From MWBF01 sp964614645 (GTDB taxonomy: Bacteria; Chloroflexota; Anaerolineae; CG2-30-64-16), in the NCBI GenBank assembly GCA_964614645.1, contig CAZTMA010000165.1, positions 1 through 10,853 on the forward strand: a DNA stretch of 10,853 nt. The letters run 5' to 3'. The translations under genes were made by a program, and so were the position numbers. A model generated the notes under the pieces. The model searched no databases. It saw only the letters and a program-made list of their open reading frames with translations, and had not been told where the DNA came from. Numbering within the stretch: position 1 is the first letter of the stretch; every line of letters begins with the position of its first letter. Of the stretch, positions 1 through 6,733 are shown piece after piece.

Positions 1-61
1 TGTGGGTCATCGCTGCCATCTTGCTATGGCTATGAGGTTTTTAAACACGACCTAGGCGAAG

Positions 62-1138
62 ATGCCCAAACGACGAATCACCCTCGCAGATGTGGCACAG
101 CACGCCGGCGTATCGGTGGCGACAGCTTCACGCGCCATCAGCGGCACGACGACGGTCTCCGGCGACGTGCGCCAGCGCGTGCTGGATGCGGTCGCCGAGC
201 TGAACTACCAGCCGAACCTGCAGGCGCGAGCGTTGCGCCGCCGGGGGAGCCGGGTCGTTGGGCTGGTCGTGCCGAGCCTGGCCAACGCGTACTATGCTGC
301 GCTCGCGGATGCCATCAGCCAGAACCTGATGCGGCGGGGCTATCACCTGCTGCTCGCGCCGACCGCGGATGACCCGGCCGGCGAGACCGAGACGCTGTAC
401 GACATGGTGGGCCAGAACGTCGCCGGCCTCATCATCGTGCCTTCAGCGCTTGACAGCGCCATGCTCGGCTATCTGGCCGAGCACGAGACGCCCGCGGTCG
501 CCATCGTGCGCCGCGTGCCCGGCGATGCGCTGGACACGGTCACCTTCGAGGACACACAGGGCGCGTACGCAGCCACCCGCTATCTCATCACCTTGGGCCA
601 CCGGCGCATCAGCTTCATCGGCGGCGACGAGCAATTCTCCAGCAACCGTGCCCGCTGGCAGGGCTACACGGACGCCATGCGCGATTTCGGCCTGATCGTC
701 GACCCGCAACTGGTCAAGAGCGGGCAGTTACGCGCCACCTGGGGCACGCTGGCCTGCCTGGACCTGCTGAAGCTGGACGTACCGCCGACCGCCATCTTTG
801 CCGCGAGCAATGCGGTCATGCCCGGCGTGATGCGCACGCTGCACTCGCAGCACATCAGAGTGCCTGCGCAGCTCTCGCTGGTGTGCTTCGACGACGTGGA
901 CTGGTTCGCATTTACGCAGCCGAGCATCACCGCGATTCGCAGCAGCCAGGGCCGGCTGGCAGAGGCCGCCATCACGTTGCTACTTGAGCGCATCGAACAG
1001 CCCGCGGCGCGCAGCCGGCCCCCGGTGCTGCTGGAGATCGACTTTTCGCTGATCGTGCGCGGCTCGACGGCCGTCCTCGCGCCCGAGCCCCCGCCGCAAC
1101 CTCTGGAACAGGAGATACTTGATGGCCACGCACTCTGA
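62..1138 (+). CDS. LacI-family transcriptional regulator
   Basis: This 358-residue protein has the full LacI/GalR layout and is expected to be a sugar-responsive DNA-binding repressor in the cytosol. Residues about 6-30 form the family helix-turn-helix (ITLADVAQHAGVSVATASRA), followed by the hinge-helix region (NYQPNLQARALRRR) at about 48-61. The periplasmic-binding-protein-like effector domain follows from VVGLVVPSLANAYYAAL to the family-typical end LIVRGST at about 330-337. The ATG at 62 leaves only a weak upstream AGG as ribosome binding site, but it places the HTH at the usual distance from the N-terminus. The stop lies 17 bases inside the alcohol dehydrogenase gene, so the two are almost certainly co-transcribed and probably translationally coupled. 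The family role and HTH are clear; the effector sugar and operator are not visible. Autoregulation and control of the downstream genes are inferences from position. Confidence 0.95.
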   Translation: MPKRRITLADVAQHAGVSVATASRAISGTTTVSGDVRQRVLDAVAELNYQPNLQARALRRRGSRVVGLVVPSLANAYYAALADAISQNLMRRGYHLLLAPTADDPAGETETLYDMVGQNVAGLIIVPSALDSAMLGYLAEHETPAVAIVRRVPGDALDTVTFEDTQGAYAATRYLITLGHRRISFIGGDEQFSSNRARWQGYTDAMRDFGLIVDPQLVKSGQLRATWGTLACLDLLKLDVPPTAIFAASNAVMPGVMRTLHSQHIRVPAQLSLVCFDDVDWFAFTQPSITAIRSSQGRLAEAAITLLLERIEQPAARSRPPVLLEIDFSLIVRGSTAVLAPEPPPQPLEQEILDGHAL

Positions 1139-2459
1139 CCATGCTTCCGCCGCATTTGCAGCCGCACGCGAGCTGCTGCTCGGGTTCAAGGGCGAGACGT
1201 ACATCCACGGCTTGGACGTACTGTCCCGCGTCGGGCCGGCCACGCGACGGCTCGGCCCAGGCGCCCCGGTCGCCCGCGACCGCGTCGCCCGGGGCCTGCT
1301 CGTCCGCGACCACTTCCCGGGCGCAGAGCCGCACCTGCAGCAGATTCGCGAATCCCTTGCGGCCGCGCGGGTCACGCTGGCCGGCGAGCTGGACGGTGCG
1401 CGCGCGAACGCCCCGCGGGAGGACCTGGAACGCATCACGCACGGGCTGGCCACGGCGAACCCCGACGTCGTCATCAGCTTCGGCGGCGGCAGCACCATCG
1501 ACGCAACGAAGGCCGCGGAGGTGCTCTGCACGCTCGGCGGCTCCGTGGAGGACTACTTCGGCACCGGCCTCGTCACCCGGCGGCTGGCGGAGACGGGCAA
1601 GGCGCTGCGCGGCCACGTCGCTATCCAGACTGCGGCCAGCTCCGGCGCACACCTGACCAAGTATTCGAACATTACCGACCTCAGCACCGGCCAGAAAAAG
1701 CTGATCGTGGACGACGCCATCGTGCCTGCGCAGCCCGTCTTCGATTATGCGGTGACGTTCGGCGCGCCGCGCGAGCTGACCGCGGACGGTGCGCTCGATG
1801 GCTTCTCGCACGTGCTGGAGGTGCTCTACGGCGCGGCCGGCAAGCCGGGCTACGACCTCGTGGCGCGCGTCGCGCACACGGCCATCACGCTCATCGTCAA
1901 CTACCTGCCGGTCGTGCTGGCCGAGACCGCGGATGGCCGGCCGCCTGCGGAGGCGCGGGAGGCGCTCGGCCTGGCGACCGATCTCGGCGGTTACGCCATC
2001 ATGATCGGCGGCACGAACGGCGCACACCTGACCAGCTTCTCGCTGGTGGACATCCTGAGCCACGGCCGCGCGTGCGCCATTATGAACCCGTATTACACCG
2101 TGTTGTTCGCCCCGGCCATTCTCCAGCCGCTGGCCCTGGTCGCAGGCATCTTCGAAGCAGCGGGGTATGCGCCGGCAGGCACGACGCAGCTCGGGGGGCG
2201 GGCGCTGGGGGTTGCGGTGGCGCACGCGATGATGGCCTTCCAGGAGCGCATCGGCTTCCCGACCCGGCTGGGCGAGGTGCCCGGCTTTACCGAGGACCAT
2301 ATCACGCGCGCGCTGGCTGCGGCGAAGAATCCGCAGCTCAGGAGCAAGCTGGAGAACATGCCCGTCGCGCTCTCCGCCGACCTCGTCGACGAGTACATGG
2401 GGCCGGTATTGCGGGCCGCGCAGACGGGTGAGCTGTCACTCATCCGCAATCTCGGGTAA
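1122..2459 (+). CDS. Iron-containing (group III) alcohol dehydrogenase
   Basis: This 445-residue protein belongs to the iron-dependent alcohol dehydrogenase/dehydroquinate-synthase-like fold, which interconverts alcohols and aldehydes or ketones with NAD(P). The nucleotide-binding signature GGGST lies at residues 121-125, followed by IDATKAAEVL. Metal ligands can be proposed as D226 and H230 in the DGFSH motif, H302 in GAHLTSF and H314 in SHGRACAIMNP; the last gap is 12 rather than the 14 residues of classical members such as FucO. The protein is longer than the usual 380-390 residues, mainly at the N-terminus and in loops. The ATG at 1122 is chosen over the adjacent in-frame TTG because AGGAG at 1110-1114 sits 7 bases upstream. 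It overlaps the LacI gene by 17 bases. A role in reducing or oxidising a sugar-derived small alcohol or aldehyde is inferred from its neighbours; the substrate is unknown. No signal peptide is seen. Confidence 0.92.
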   Translation: MATHSDHASAAFAAARELLLGFKGETYIHGLDVLSRVGPATRRLGPGAPVARDRVARGLLVRDHFPGAEPHLQQIRESLAAARVTLAGELDGARANAPREDLERITHGLATANPDVVISFGGGSTIDATKAAEVLCTLGGSVEDYFGTGLVTRRLAETGKALRGHVAIQTAASSGAHLTKYSNITDLSTGQKKLIVDDAIVPAQPVFDYAVTFGAPRELTADGALDGFSHVLEVLYGAAGKPGYDLVARVAHTAITLIVNYLPVVLAETADGRPPAEAREALGLATDLGGYAIMIGGTNGAHLTSFSLVDILSHGRACAIMNPYYTVLFAPAILQPLALVAGIFEAAGYAPAGTTQLGGRALGVAVAHAMMAFQERIGFPTRLGEVPGFTEDHITRALAAAKNPQLRSKLENMPVALSADLVDEYMGPVLRAAQTGELSLIRNLG

Positions 2460-2480
2460 GACATAGCGCAAGCGATTTCC

Positions 2481-2533
2481 GTTCGTAACAGGGGCTTCAG
2501 CGCCCGCGTGGGGCTGAAGCCCCTACTGCGAAC
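2481..2533. repeat. 53-bp imperfect palindrome between the dehydrogenase and glycosidase genes
   Basis: A perfect 10-bp stem, GGGGCTTCAG (2491-2500) with CTGAAGCCCC (2514-2523), encloses a 13-base loop that can itself pair CCC with GGG. Outside an imperfect 5-bp stretch, GTTCG (2481-2485) pairs with CGAAC (2529-2533), so the whole unit is symmetric. No T-tract follows, which argues against a classical intrinsic terminator. It most resembles a dispersed REP-like palindrome inserted between co-directional genes; it may also stabilise or attenuate the transcript. Its copy number elsewhere cannot be seen from here. Confidence 0.75.
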
Positions 2534-2557
2534 CACGCCACCAAGGAGCGAAGAATC

Positions 2558-5500
2558 ATGACTCATGGCAACGGTGCACGCCCGGCCGCGCCGGTGGGCG
2601 AGCTCGTCGACCTGGCCGCGTTCGGCAAGCTGCACTGGTGGAGCGGCACCCAGAAACAGGACCTGCACACCCATCCGATTACGCCCGAGGCCGACGGGAC
2701 GCTGCGACCGGTGCGCGATGCACAGACCGGCGAGTGGCACCTGGGCGTGGAGTGGGACGAGACGCGCGACGTGCGCCAGGTCGCCGTGACCTTCGGCGGC
2801 GACGTTCCGCCGGGCCTCAAGGTGCAGTACTGGCGCTTCAACTGGCCGACCATTGCGCCCGAACGACTGCCCGGCGCACGCCGCGGCTGGATCGGCCGGG
2901 ACGATCCCTTCCACGGCGAATGGGTCACGGCCAAATCCGCGCAGGCGTGCGACGGCTCGACCTGCACCTTCACGTTCGACCCGGTCGACCTGCCGGAGCT
3001 GGGCCGCGGCGATGCCGTGCACACGCTGGAGGCGGCCCGCGACTACCTGGCCCGCTTCCGGCAGACGCTCAAGGTGCGGCTGGTCAACACGGGCGATGAG
3101 GCGCCGGCGATCCGGAGCCTGCATGTCTACTCGGCCGCGCGCTGGCTCGAGGGCACGGTGGACGTGCACTTCCCCGACGGCGGCGGGCAGGCGTGGAGCG
3201 GGCACGCCGAAGTGTGGAACGGCTACCTGCAGGGGGTCGAGGCGCCGGGCGGTCAGGGGGAGACTGCGGAAGACGGAGCCTGGCAGCTGGCGGATGGCGG
3301 CCAGGGCGTGCGCCTCCACCTGCTCTATAGCGATGCCGGGCCGGATTCGACTGCCCGGACCATCGTGACCGTGTGGACCGGTGCGCGCAGCTTCTCGTTC
3401 CAGCCGGTCGACCTCCAGCACGGCCCGATCTACATTCCGGACTACGGCGTGTTCATCCAGTGGGCTGGTGCGGACATCGACCGCGCTGCGTGGCAGGCCG
3501 AGTTGAGCAAGCGGCCGCGCGCCATCCTCGACCGCGTGGCCGTGGAGCCGGAACAGTCGCTCGGCCGCGCGCTGGCAGAGATTCCGCCGCTCGACCCGAC
3601 CATCCAGCGCACCCGCGCGGAGCTAGGCATGTACCTGCCGCTCGGCGTGGATGCAGGCCGCCAGGAATGGGCCGTCCGCTGGAACGGGGAGCTGTTTGCG
3701 GACAAGGCGGGGCTGAAGCTGAGCGGCCGCGACGCGGCCCACCTCACCTGGCCCGGCGTGCTGCTGCGCTTCAGGTTCGGGACCGGCGACCCGGTCGACT
3801 TCCATGAGCGGCGGGGCGCGGTCAAGCAGTCGGTGCTCGACGGGTGGCTGCCGGTGGTCATCAGCCGGTGGGAGGACCGCGAATTCAGCTACGAGCAGAC
3901 CGCATTCGCCGCACTGCTCGACGGCCCCATGACGCCGGAGGAAGAACGCCGCGGGGACGAGAACATCGTTGCCATGCTGCGCTTCGTCATCCGCAACACG
4001 ACGCACGGCAAGAAGCGCACGCGGCTGTGGATGGCCGTCAGCCCGCAGGAGGAATGGGAACTGCAGGGCGACGGTGCCGGCGCGCCCGCCCTCGTCGTGG
4101 CAACGGGCCGGGTGGTGCCTGCGGAGCCGGTCCAGCGGCAGTGGCGGGTGGATGCGTATGACGAGCCTGTCCTGCGCTGTGCGGTCGACCCGCACGGCAA
4201 GGGCCGGCTGAGCACGGTCGGCTGCGCGGTCCCGCCGACGCCGGCGCCGTTCATCAGCTCGGGCGGCAGCCACGGCGGGCCGCAGCCCCGGGCGATGCAA
4301 GAAATGTCGGAGGCCGTCCCTACTGCCATCGCGTACGACATCGAACTGGAAGGCGGCGAGTCGCACACCATCACCATGACCTTCCCCTTCGTCAGCTTCT
4401 CCGAAGCCGGCGATTGGCAGAAGGTTGCGGTCCTCGACCTGGAAGCGAAGCTGGCCGATGTGGCCGGCTTCTGGCGCGGGCTGGTGGAAGCCGGCGGCCA
4501 GATGGAGACGCCGGAGCCGCTGCTCAACGACCTGCACAAGTCCATCCGCACGCACGTCGCCATCAGCATGGACAAGGACGTGCGCAAGGGCTGGCTGTCG
4601 GTGCCCGCGGCCACCTACGACTACGGCGTGTGCGCCAACGAGGCCTGCTGGCAGATCGCCATGCTCGACCAGGCCGGCCACCATGCCCGCGCCGAGCGGT
4701 GCCTGGAGACGTTCCTCGCCACCCAGGGCCTGAGCTACCTGGACGGCAACTTCAAGACGTCCGAGGGCCTCATGCAGGGGCTCGACATCGACGACGGCAC
4801 GCCGCACCGCAGCGGCTTCGCGTACAACCTGGACCCGGGCTTCATCATGGAGACGCTGGCGCTGCACTGGCGGCTGACCGGCGACCGGGCCTGGCTGGAG
4901 CGCGTGGCCGACAAGCTCGTGCAGGCGTGCGACTTCATCATCCGCGAGCGGCAGGCGACCAAGCTGCACGAACCGGGCCGGAACGGTGAGCGGCCGGTGG
5001 CTGAATACGGCCTGCTCCCGGCGGGCCACCTGGAGGACAACCAGGAGTGGCGCCACTGGTTCGCAGTCAACGCGCACGCCTATGGCGGCATGCACCAGAT
5101 TGCGCAGGCGCTGGCTGACATCGGCCATCCTGAGGCGGAACGGCTGGCGCAGGAAGCCGCGGCCTACCGGGCGGACATCCGCCAGGCCGCGCACCGGGCG
5201 ATGGTCGAGGCGCCGGTGGTGCGCCTGCTGGACGGCACGTACATCCCGCGCATCCCGACGCGCACGGGAACCCGCAGCCGCGAGGAAGGTTGGTTCCGCG
5301 AGGCAGCCTACGGCGCGCTGCACCTGTGCGAGAGCGATGTCTACGACCCGGGCGAGGAAGAGATGACCTGGGTGCTCAAGGACCTGGAGGACAACCTCTT
5401 CATCTCGCGCGAGTGGGGCCGGCCGGTGGACCTCGAACGCTACTGGTTCAGCCACGGCGGGGTGACCATCCAGGCGAACCTGATGGACACGGCGATCGAC

Positions 5501-6028
5501 TACCTGCGCCGCGGCGATGTGAAGGCCGGGCTGCGCTCGCTGTTCAATAACTTCGGCGCCTCGACCTACACGGATGTGCGCTGCTTCACCGAGCACCCGG
5601 TCATCGAGCTGGGCCATGGCATCGGGCCGCACTACAAGGTGTCGGACGAGAGCAAGGCGCTCGTCTGGCTGCGCGCGTTCCTGCTGCGCGAGGTGGGCGA
5701 GACGCTGCACCTGGCCGAGGGTGCGCCGCGCGCCTGGTTCGCCGCCGGGCAGCCGGCGTGGGGCGTGCAGCGCATGGCAAGCGAGTTCGGCCCGATCACG
5801 TACCGCGTGCAGCCCGCGGCCGGCGCGCTGACGGTGGAGGTGGAGGCCGGCTGGCGGCAACCGGCCGTTTGGCGGCAACGGCCCGCCGAGCTGCACGTTC
5901 ACCTGCGCGCGCCGGAAGGCGTCACGCTGCGGAATGTGACGGTCGACGGCCAACCGGCCGCTTATGCGGATGAGACCGTCCGCATAAGCGACCCGGCTGG
6001 TCACATCACGGTTCACGCCGAATACTGA
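2558..6028 (+). CDS. Large six-hairpin glycosidase-like protein (1156 aa)
   Basis: The protein has no signal peptide or membrane segment and is predicted to be cytosolic. Residues about 1-210 are rich in beta strands and look like a discoidin/jelly-roll part (for example VRQVAVTFGGDVPPGLKVQYW). Residues about 360-640 look like a second beta-sandwich (REFSYEQTAFAALL, ENIVAMLRFVIRNTT). Residues about 649-1048 are helical with the repeated Trp/Tyr-rich pattern of alpha/alpha barrels (GVCANEACWQIAMLDQAGHH, YNLDPGFIMETLALHWRLTGD, HLEDNQEWRHWFAVNAHAYG, EEGWFREAAYGALHL). The last 100 residues are again beta. This beta-sandwich plus (alpha/alpha)6 layout is that of six-hairpin glycosidases (clans GH-L, GH-M and relatives), but I do not recognise a CAZy family and cannot assign the catalytic acids. 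AAGGAG at 2543-2548 supports the ATG at 2558. It is the third gene of the LacI module, which suits oligosaccharide hydrolysis or phosphorolysis. A perfect 12-bp inverted repeat lies near its 3' end. Confidence 0.7.
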   Translation: MTHGNGARPAAPVGELVDLAAFGKLHWWSGTQKQDLHTHPITPEADGTLRPVRDAQTGEWHLGVEWDETRDVRQVAVTFGGDVPPGLKVQYWRFNWPTIAPERLPGARRGWIGRDDPFHGEWVTAKSAQACDGSTCTFTFDPVDLPELGRGDAVHTLEAARDYLARFRQTLKVRLVNTGDEAPAIRSLHVYSAARWLEGTVDVHFPDGGGQAWSGHAEVWNGYLQGVEAPGGQGETAEDGAWQLADGGQGVRLHLLYSDAGPDSTARTIVTVWTGARSFSFQPVDLQHGPIYIPDYGVFIQWAGADIDRAAWQAELSKRPRAILDRVAVEPEQSLGRALAEIPPLDPTIQRTRAELGMYLPLGVDAGRQEWAVRWNGELFADKAGLKLSGRDAAHLTWPGVLLRFRFGTGDPVDFHERRGAVKQSVLDGWLPVVISRWEDREFSYEQTAFAALLDGPMTPEEERRGDENIVAMLRFVIRNTTHGKKRTRLWMAVSPQEEWELQGDGAGAPALVVATGRVVPAEPVQRQWRVDAYDEPVLRCAVDPHGKGRLSTVGCAVPPTPAPFISSGGSHGGPQPRAMQEMSEAVPTAIAYDIELEGGESHTITMTFPFVSFSEAGDWQKVAVLDLEAKLADVAGFWRGLVEAGGQMETPEPLLNDLHKSIRTHVAISMDKDVRKGWLSVPAATYDYGVCANEACWQIAMLDQAGHHARAERCLETFLATQGLSYLDGNFKTSEGLMQGLDIDDGTPHRSGFAYNLDPGFIMETLALHWRLTGDRAWLERVADKLVQACDFIIRERQATKLHEPGRNGERPVAEYGLLPAGHLEDNQEWRHWFAVNAHAYGGMHQIAQALADIGHPEAERLAQEAAAYRADIRQAAHRAMVEAPVVRLLDGTYIPRIPTRTGTRSREEGWFREAAYGALHLCESDVYDPGEEEMTWVLKDLEDNLFISREWGRPVDLERYWFSHGGVTIQANLMDTAIDYLRRGDVKAGLRSLFNNFGASTYTDVRCFTEHPVIELGHGIGPHYKVSDESKALVWLRAFLLREVGETLHLAEGAPRAWFAAGQPAWGVQRMASEFGPITYRVQPAAGALTVEVEAGWRQPAVWRQRPAELHVHLRAPEGVTLRNVTVDGQPAAYADETVRISDPAGHITVHAEY
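5959..5990. repeat. Perfect 12-bp inverted repeat inside the 3' end of the glycosidase gene
   Basis: CGCTTATGCGGA (5959-5970) is exactly complementary to TCCGCATAAGCG (5979-5990), with an 8-base loop. It ends 38 bases before the stop codon. The arms are translated as part of the C-terminal beta domain. A stem this long would be strong in RNA and could affect mRNA decay or 3' processing, but no function can be read directly. Confidence 0.7.
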
Positions 6029-6051
6029 TCGCAAACTTAGGCTCGAACACA

Positions 6052-6104
6052 GAGAGGTGGGTGCGGTTGCCTGTCAGGGAGACGGGCGACTGCACCCACC
6101 TCTC
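6052..6104. repeat. 24-bp hairpin element downstream of the glycosidase gene
   Basis: Positions 6052-6075 pair with 6081-6104 around the 5-base loop AGGGA. The outer 13 bp (GAGAGGTGGGTGC with its complement) are perfect; the inner 11 bp contain three G-T wobble positions (6065/6091, 6068/6088, 6072/6084). It begins 23 bases after the glycosidase stop. The wobble positions are G-U in the + strand RNA but A-C on the other strand, so the fold is better in the transcript of the upstream gene. There is no run of T after it, so it could act as a factor-assisted terminator or RNA-end protector, or be a palindromic repeat element. Confidence 0.8.
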
Positions 6105-6293
6105 GCGCGTCTGATTCTCAGGACCGCAGCAGTTCCGCAAAGGGCGGCTAATGGGTCGATCCATTGGCCGCGATCTTCTGGAATGCCCCGCGCGCACACG
6201 GCTGGGCCGTGCAGCATCTTGCCAGGAAGGCAGTATCAGAATCTGCCACTTGAAGCTGGCCCCTCTTTCTTAAAATTCGCGCATCTTCGAATA
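6105..6293. other. Non-coding spacer between the two gene modules
   Basis: No convincing gene is seen on either strand. The open frames crossing it have poor composition, no suitable ribosome binding site and no recognisable motif. Small stems are present: CACGGC (6197-6202) with GCCGTG (6206-6211) around a 3-base loop, and a 5-bp AATGG/CCATT pair near 6160. From about 6250 the sequence becomes clearly richer in A and T, leading into the promoter-like region. Confidence 0.6.
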
Positions 6294-6322
6294 TTGTACA
6301 TGCTGTTTTTTGCGTTTGTACA
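6294..6322. promoter_or_regulatory. Pair of TTGTACA boxes, 22 bp apart (candidate operator)
   Basis: TTGTACA occurs at 6294-6300 and again at 6316-6322 in the same orientation. The starts are 22 bp apart, roughly two helical turns. The core TGTACA is self-complementary, and the second box extends to the perfect palindrome TTGTACAA. The second box lies within the spacer of the proposed promoter, where a bound protein would block RNA polymerase. This is a candidate regulator site only; the regulator is unknown. Confidence 0.4.
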
Positions 6323-6338
6323 AAACTCGCAGGATAAT
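6310..6338 (+). promoter_or_regulatory. Candidate sigma70-type promoter for the right-hand module
   Basis: A -10-like GATAAT (6333-6338, five of six matches to TATAAT) stands 17 bases after a weak -35-like TTGCGT (6310-6315). It lies in the most AT-rich part of the window, upstream of the 52-codon ORF and the CHAT-related gene and past the hairpin at 6052-6104. A further -35-like TTGACG occurs at 6368-6373, without a good -10 partner. The call rests on consensus and position only. Confidence 0.45.
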
Positions 6339-6443
6339 AGCACCAACCTTGCAATGTCTTTATGCTATTGACGCTGACGTTGCGGGTGACAATAACCAGT
6401 GCAAGAGCAGAATCAGCAGCAGCGGGCAAGCAGGAGCGCTTCG

Positions 6444-6602
6444 ATGCCAGAGGGTAAGGCATTGGCAGAACACTCAAACCCGAACCTCTGGGCGCTGCTC
6501 ATCGAGGCGGAGTGTTACCTGGCGCCCACTGTGCCCGGCGCACCGGTCGGCGGCAGCTTCGCACCCGGCGCCACAGCGCGTTCTCCCCATTCTCTTTGCT
6601 GA
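6444..6602 (+). pseudogene. Short ORF resembling the start of a caspase-like domain, probably a decayed fragment
   Basis: A 52-codon ORF begins at ATG 6444 with AGGAG at 6432-6436, seven bases upstream, so it could be translated. After a polar start it reads NPNLWALLIEAECYLAPTVP, which resembles the first beta strand and following loop of bacterial caspase-like (peptidase C14) domains, usually of the form WALLIGxDxY. Here the conserved Gly after LLI is replaced by Glu, and the remainder (Gly/Pro/Ala/Ser-rich, then stop) lacks the RGCVND helix and both catalytic residues. The caspase gene at 10226 starts with the comparable IYALFVGINAYPPP. I read it as a remnant of a former caspase gene, or possibly a small expressed peptide. 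The resemblance rests on about ten residues and is tentative. Confidence 0.35.
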
Positions 6603-6617
6603 TCGGGGCCCCACGGA

Positions 6618-6650
6618 ACGATTACGAAACGGTGTTTGTGTCATAATCGT
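6618..6650. promoter_or_regulatory. Inverted repeat upstream of the CHAT-related gene
   Basis: ACGATTA (6618-6624) and TAATCGT (6644-6650) are perfect complements separated by 19 bases, with a smaller AAAC/GTTT pair nested inside. A -10-like CATAAT (6642-6647) overlaps the right arm, and the next gene starts at 6734. It could be a regulator binding site or a leader hairpin; no -35 of quality is seen at 17 bases. Confidence 0.3.
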
Positions 6651-6733
6651 GATGCCTTAAGACCGACTGCAGGACGCCATACCGTGCATGAGCACACCGA
6701 AGGGCCATTATCCGGGTGACAAGGGAGCCAGAA

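Noticed and set aside
1..61. Promoter for the LacI gene
   Set aside because: TTGCTA at 21-26 and AT-rich TTTTTAAAC at 38-46 are present, but the spacing to any -10-like box is about 14 bases and the region is cut by the window edge.
972..3421. Long - strand open frames opposite the dehydrogenase and the start of the glycosidase
   Set aside because: They are antisense shadows with low-complexity Arg/Ala/Gly content, no ribosome binding site and no motif; the + strand genes in the same place have clear family signatures.
3623..6034. Open frame of 803 codons on the - strand
   Set aside because: It lies opposite the 1156-aa gene, has an Arg/Ala/His-rich composition typical of antisense frames in GC-rich DNA and shows no recognisable domain.
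6052..6104. Classical intrinsic terminator
   Set aside because: The stem is strong but is followed by TCTCGCGCGTCTGATT-type mixed sequence rather than a run of T, so it is reported as a hairpin element instead.
6148..6477. 109-codon - strand frame across the intergenic region
   Set aside because: It crosses the AT-rich promoter-like stretch, has no ribosome binding site on that strand and no recognisable motif.
6310..6660. 116-codon + strand frame across the intergenic region
   Set aside because: It starts at a non-ATG codon inside the promoter-like region, has no ribosome binding site, and its product is a mixed-composition sequence without likeness to known proteins.
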